From Phycisphaerae bacterium (GTDB taxonomy: Bacteria; Planctomycetota; Phycisphaerae; SM23-33), in NCBI GenBank assembly GCA_011050235.1, contig DRGC01000076.1, positions 24,834 through 88,833 on the forward strand: DNA of 64,000 bases, given 5' to 3'. The position numbers and the translations under genes are program-made. This document shows, piece after piece, positions 63,041 through 64,000 of the stretch. Below the pieces are notes generated by a model. The model ran no database searches. It was not told the DNA's origin and saw only the letters and a program-made list of their open reading frames with translations. How positions within the stretch are numbered: position 1 is the first letter of the stretch; each line of letters starts with the position of its first letter.

Positions 63041-64000
63041 TCAGCGGAAGCGGATGGGGGTCTTCGGCAGTGCTTTTCGCAGTTCGCCAACGCCCCCATC
63101 CGTGACGCTTGTACCACTGAGGTCGAGCATCTGTAAGTCCGTCAGGCCTTTCAGGTGGGCCAGGCCCGCGTCCGTGATCTTCGTGTTAGTAAGGTTGAGT
63201 TGGTGCAAACCCGTCAGGCCTTTCAGATGGGCCAGGCCCGCATCCGTGATGTTTGTGTTGCTGAGCCAAAGCGCCCGCAAGCTCGTCATGTCCTTCAGGT
63301 GGGTCAAGCCTGCGTTAGTGATCTCTGTGTTGTCGAGGCCGAGTATCTGAAAGCCCGTCATGTCCTTCAGATGGGCCAGCCCCGGGCCCGCGATCTTCGT
63401 GGTGCCGAGGTTGAGCTGGTGCAAGCCGGTCAGAGCTCTCAGGTGGGCCAGGCCTGCATCCGTGATCTTTGTGTTTCCGAGGTCGAGCCACTGCAAATCC
63501 GTCAGGCCTTTCAGGTGGGCCAGGCCCACATCCGTGACGTTCATCGAACTCAGGCCAAGCACCCGCAAGCCCGTCAGGCCTTTCAGGTGGGCCAACCCCG
63601 CATCCGTGATCTCTGTCCTGCCGAGGAAGATCGCCCGCAAGTCGGTCAGGCCTTTCAGGTGGGCCACCCCCGCATCCGTGATCTTCGTGTTGCTGAGCCA
63701 AAGCTCCTGCAAGCTCGTCAGGGCTTTCAGGTGGGGCATCCCCGCATCCGTGATCCGGTTGTCGCTTAGGTCGAGCTCCTGCAAGCTCGTCAGGCCCTTC
63801 ACGTGGACCAGGCCCGCATCCGTGATTCCTGTGAAAGGGAGGTCGAGTTGCTGCAAGCCCGTCAGGTCTTTCAGGTGGGCCAGGCCCGCGTCCGTGATGT
63901 TTGTGCCCCAGAGGTTGAGCGCTCGCAAGCCCGTCATGCCCTTCAGGTGGGCTAGGCCCGTATCCGTGATGTGCGTGTCGTCGAGGCTGAGCCGCTGCAA
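63041..64000 (-). CDS. Leucine-rich-repeat protein, C-terminal part (runs off the window)
   Basis: At least 319 residues are visible, and the frame is open to the window edge. About thirteen 24-residue LRRs follow each other (for example HLKGLTDLQWLDLGNTKITD), giving a 72-bp periodicity in the DNA. The C-terminal cap (LSGTSVTDGGVGELRKALPK) closely matches the cap of the M56-LRR protein (LSDTNVTARGAGQLRRALPS), so the two share recent ancestry. The missing N-terminal part may therefore also carry an M56 or other sensor module, but that cannot be seen here. Confidence 0.85.
   Translation of the reverse strand: MQRLSLDDTHITDTGLAHLKGMTGLRALNLWGTNITDAGLAHLKDLTGLQQLDLPFTGITDAGLVHVKGLTSLQELDLSDNRITDAGMPHLKALTSLQELWLSNTKITDAGVAHLKGLTDLRAIFLGRTEITDAGLAHLKGLTGLRVLGLSSMNVTDVGLAHLKGLTDLQWLDLGNTKITDAGLAHLRALTGLHQLNLGTTKIAGPGLAHLKDMTGFQILGLDNTEITNAGLTHLKDMTSLRALWLSNTNITDAGLAHLKGLTGLHQLNLTNTKITDAGLAHLKGLTDLQMLDLSGTSVTDGGVGELRKALPKTPIRFR

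Noticed and set aside
63041..64000. 72-bp periodic DNA that could be mistaken for a CRISPR or satellite array
   Set aside because: The period equals 24 codons of leucine-rich repeats, units are divergent, and no fixed spacers are present.

Overview
The window is a GC-rich bacterial chromosome segment, most likely from a planctomycete and probably a member of the Phycisphaerae. The evidence is the combination of PEP-CTERM surface proteins, a prepilin-type protein ending in an H-X9-DG-like motif, 24-residue leucine-rich repeats of the ITDAGLAHLKGL type, an M56/BlaI pair, BamE-like and other small lipoproteins, and GatCAB alongside AsnRS. Two tRNA genes (Phe-GAA and Ser-UGA) are present. I see no CRISPR array, phage or plasmid module.

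Layout. The left edge holds the 5' end of an endonuclease IV gene (minus strand) and a perfect 28-bp inverted repeat. Positions 355-11465 form a dense plus-strand block: a SurA/PpiD-like anchored protein, tRNA-Phe, an S41 protease, tsaD, larB, nnrD, a cobalamin/siderophore-type ABC importer whose binding protein and permease are fused into one chain, its ATPase, ribF and a DHH phosphoesterase. Next comes a cobalamin riboswitch (11545-11715) with a visible terminator and antiterminator. It heads three secreted or surface genes: a DUF4465 PEP-CTERM protein, a dockerin-like PEP-CTERM protein and a prepilin-like protein. ClpB follows. After it lie a minus-strand set (a UroD-like protein, two tandem secreted paralogues and a glycoside-hydrolase-like protein), a CreD-like membrane operon with its own regulator and a candidate operator, a flavoprotein, formate-THF ligase, a SPOR lipoprotein and two TPR proteins.

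The middle is mostly minus strand and mostly informational: an aminotransferase, a coiled-coil membrane protein, gatB/gatA/gatC interrupted by a RAYT-type transposase between inverted hairpin elements, infA (plus), a PHP protein, asnS, rpmB and an EF-G-like GTPase. The right part holds a 1550-residue M56 sensor-protease/LRR fusion overlapping a BlaI repressor gene whose promoter carries a candidate operator. It also holds a conserved hypothetical, a metzincin-like protease, clpC, an ECF sigma/anti-sigma pair, two lipoproteins, a LOG-family gene, a broken PEP-CTERM gene remnant, a HEAT-repeat protein and the 3' end of a second LRR gene.

The most interesting parts are (i) the B12-riboswitch-controlled PEP-CTERM locus 2 kb downstream of the fused BtuFC-BtuD importer, which looks like a planctomycete version of surface B12 capture; (ii) the M56-LRR/BlaI sensory pair; and (iii) the RAYT element and several families of short palindromic or tandem repeats. 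Functions are inferred from sequence motifs by eye. No database search was possible.
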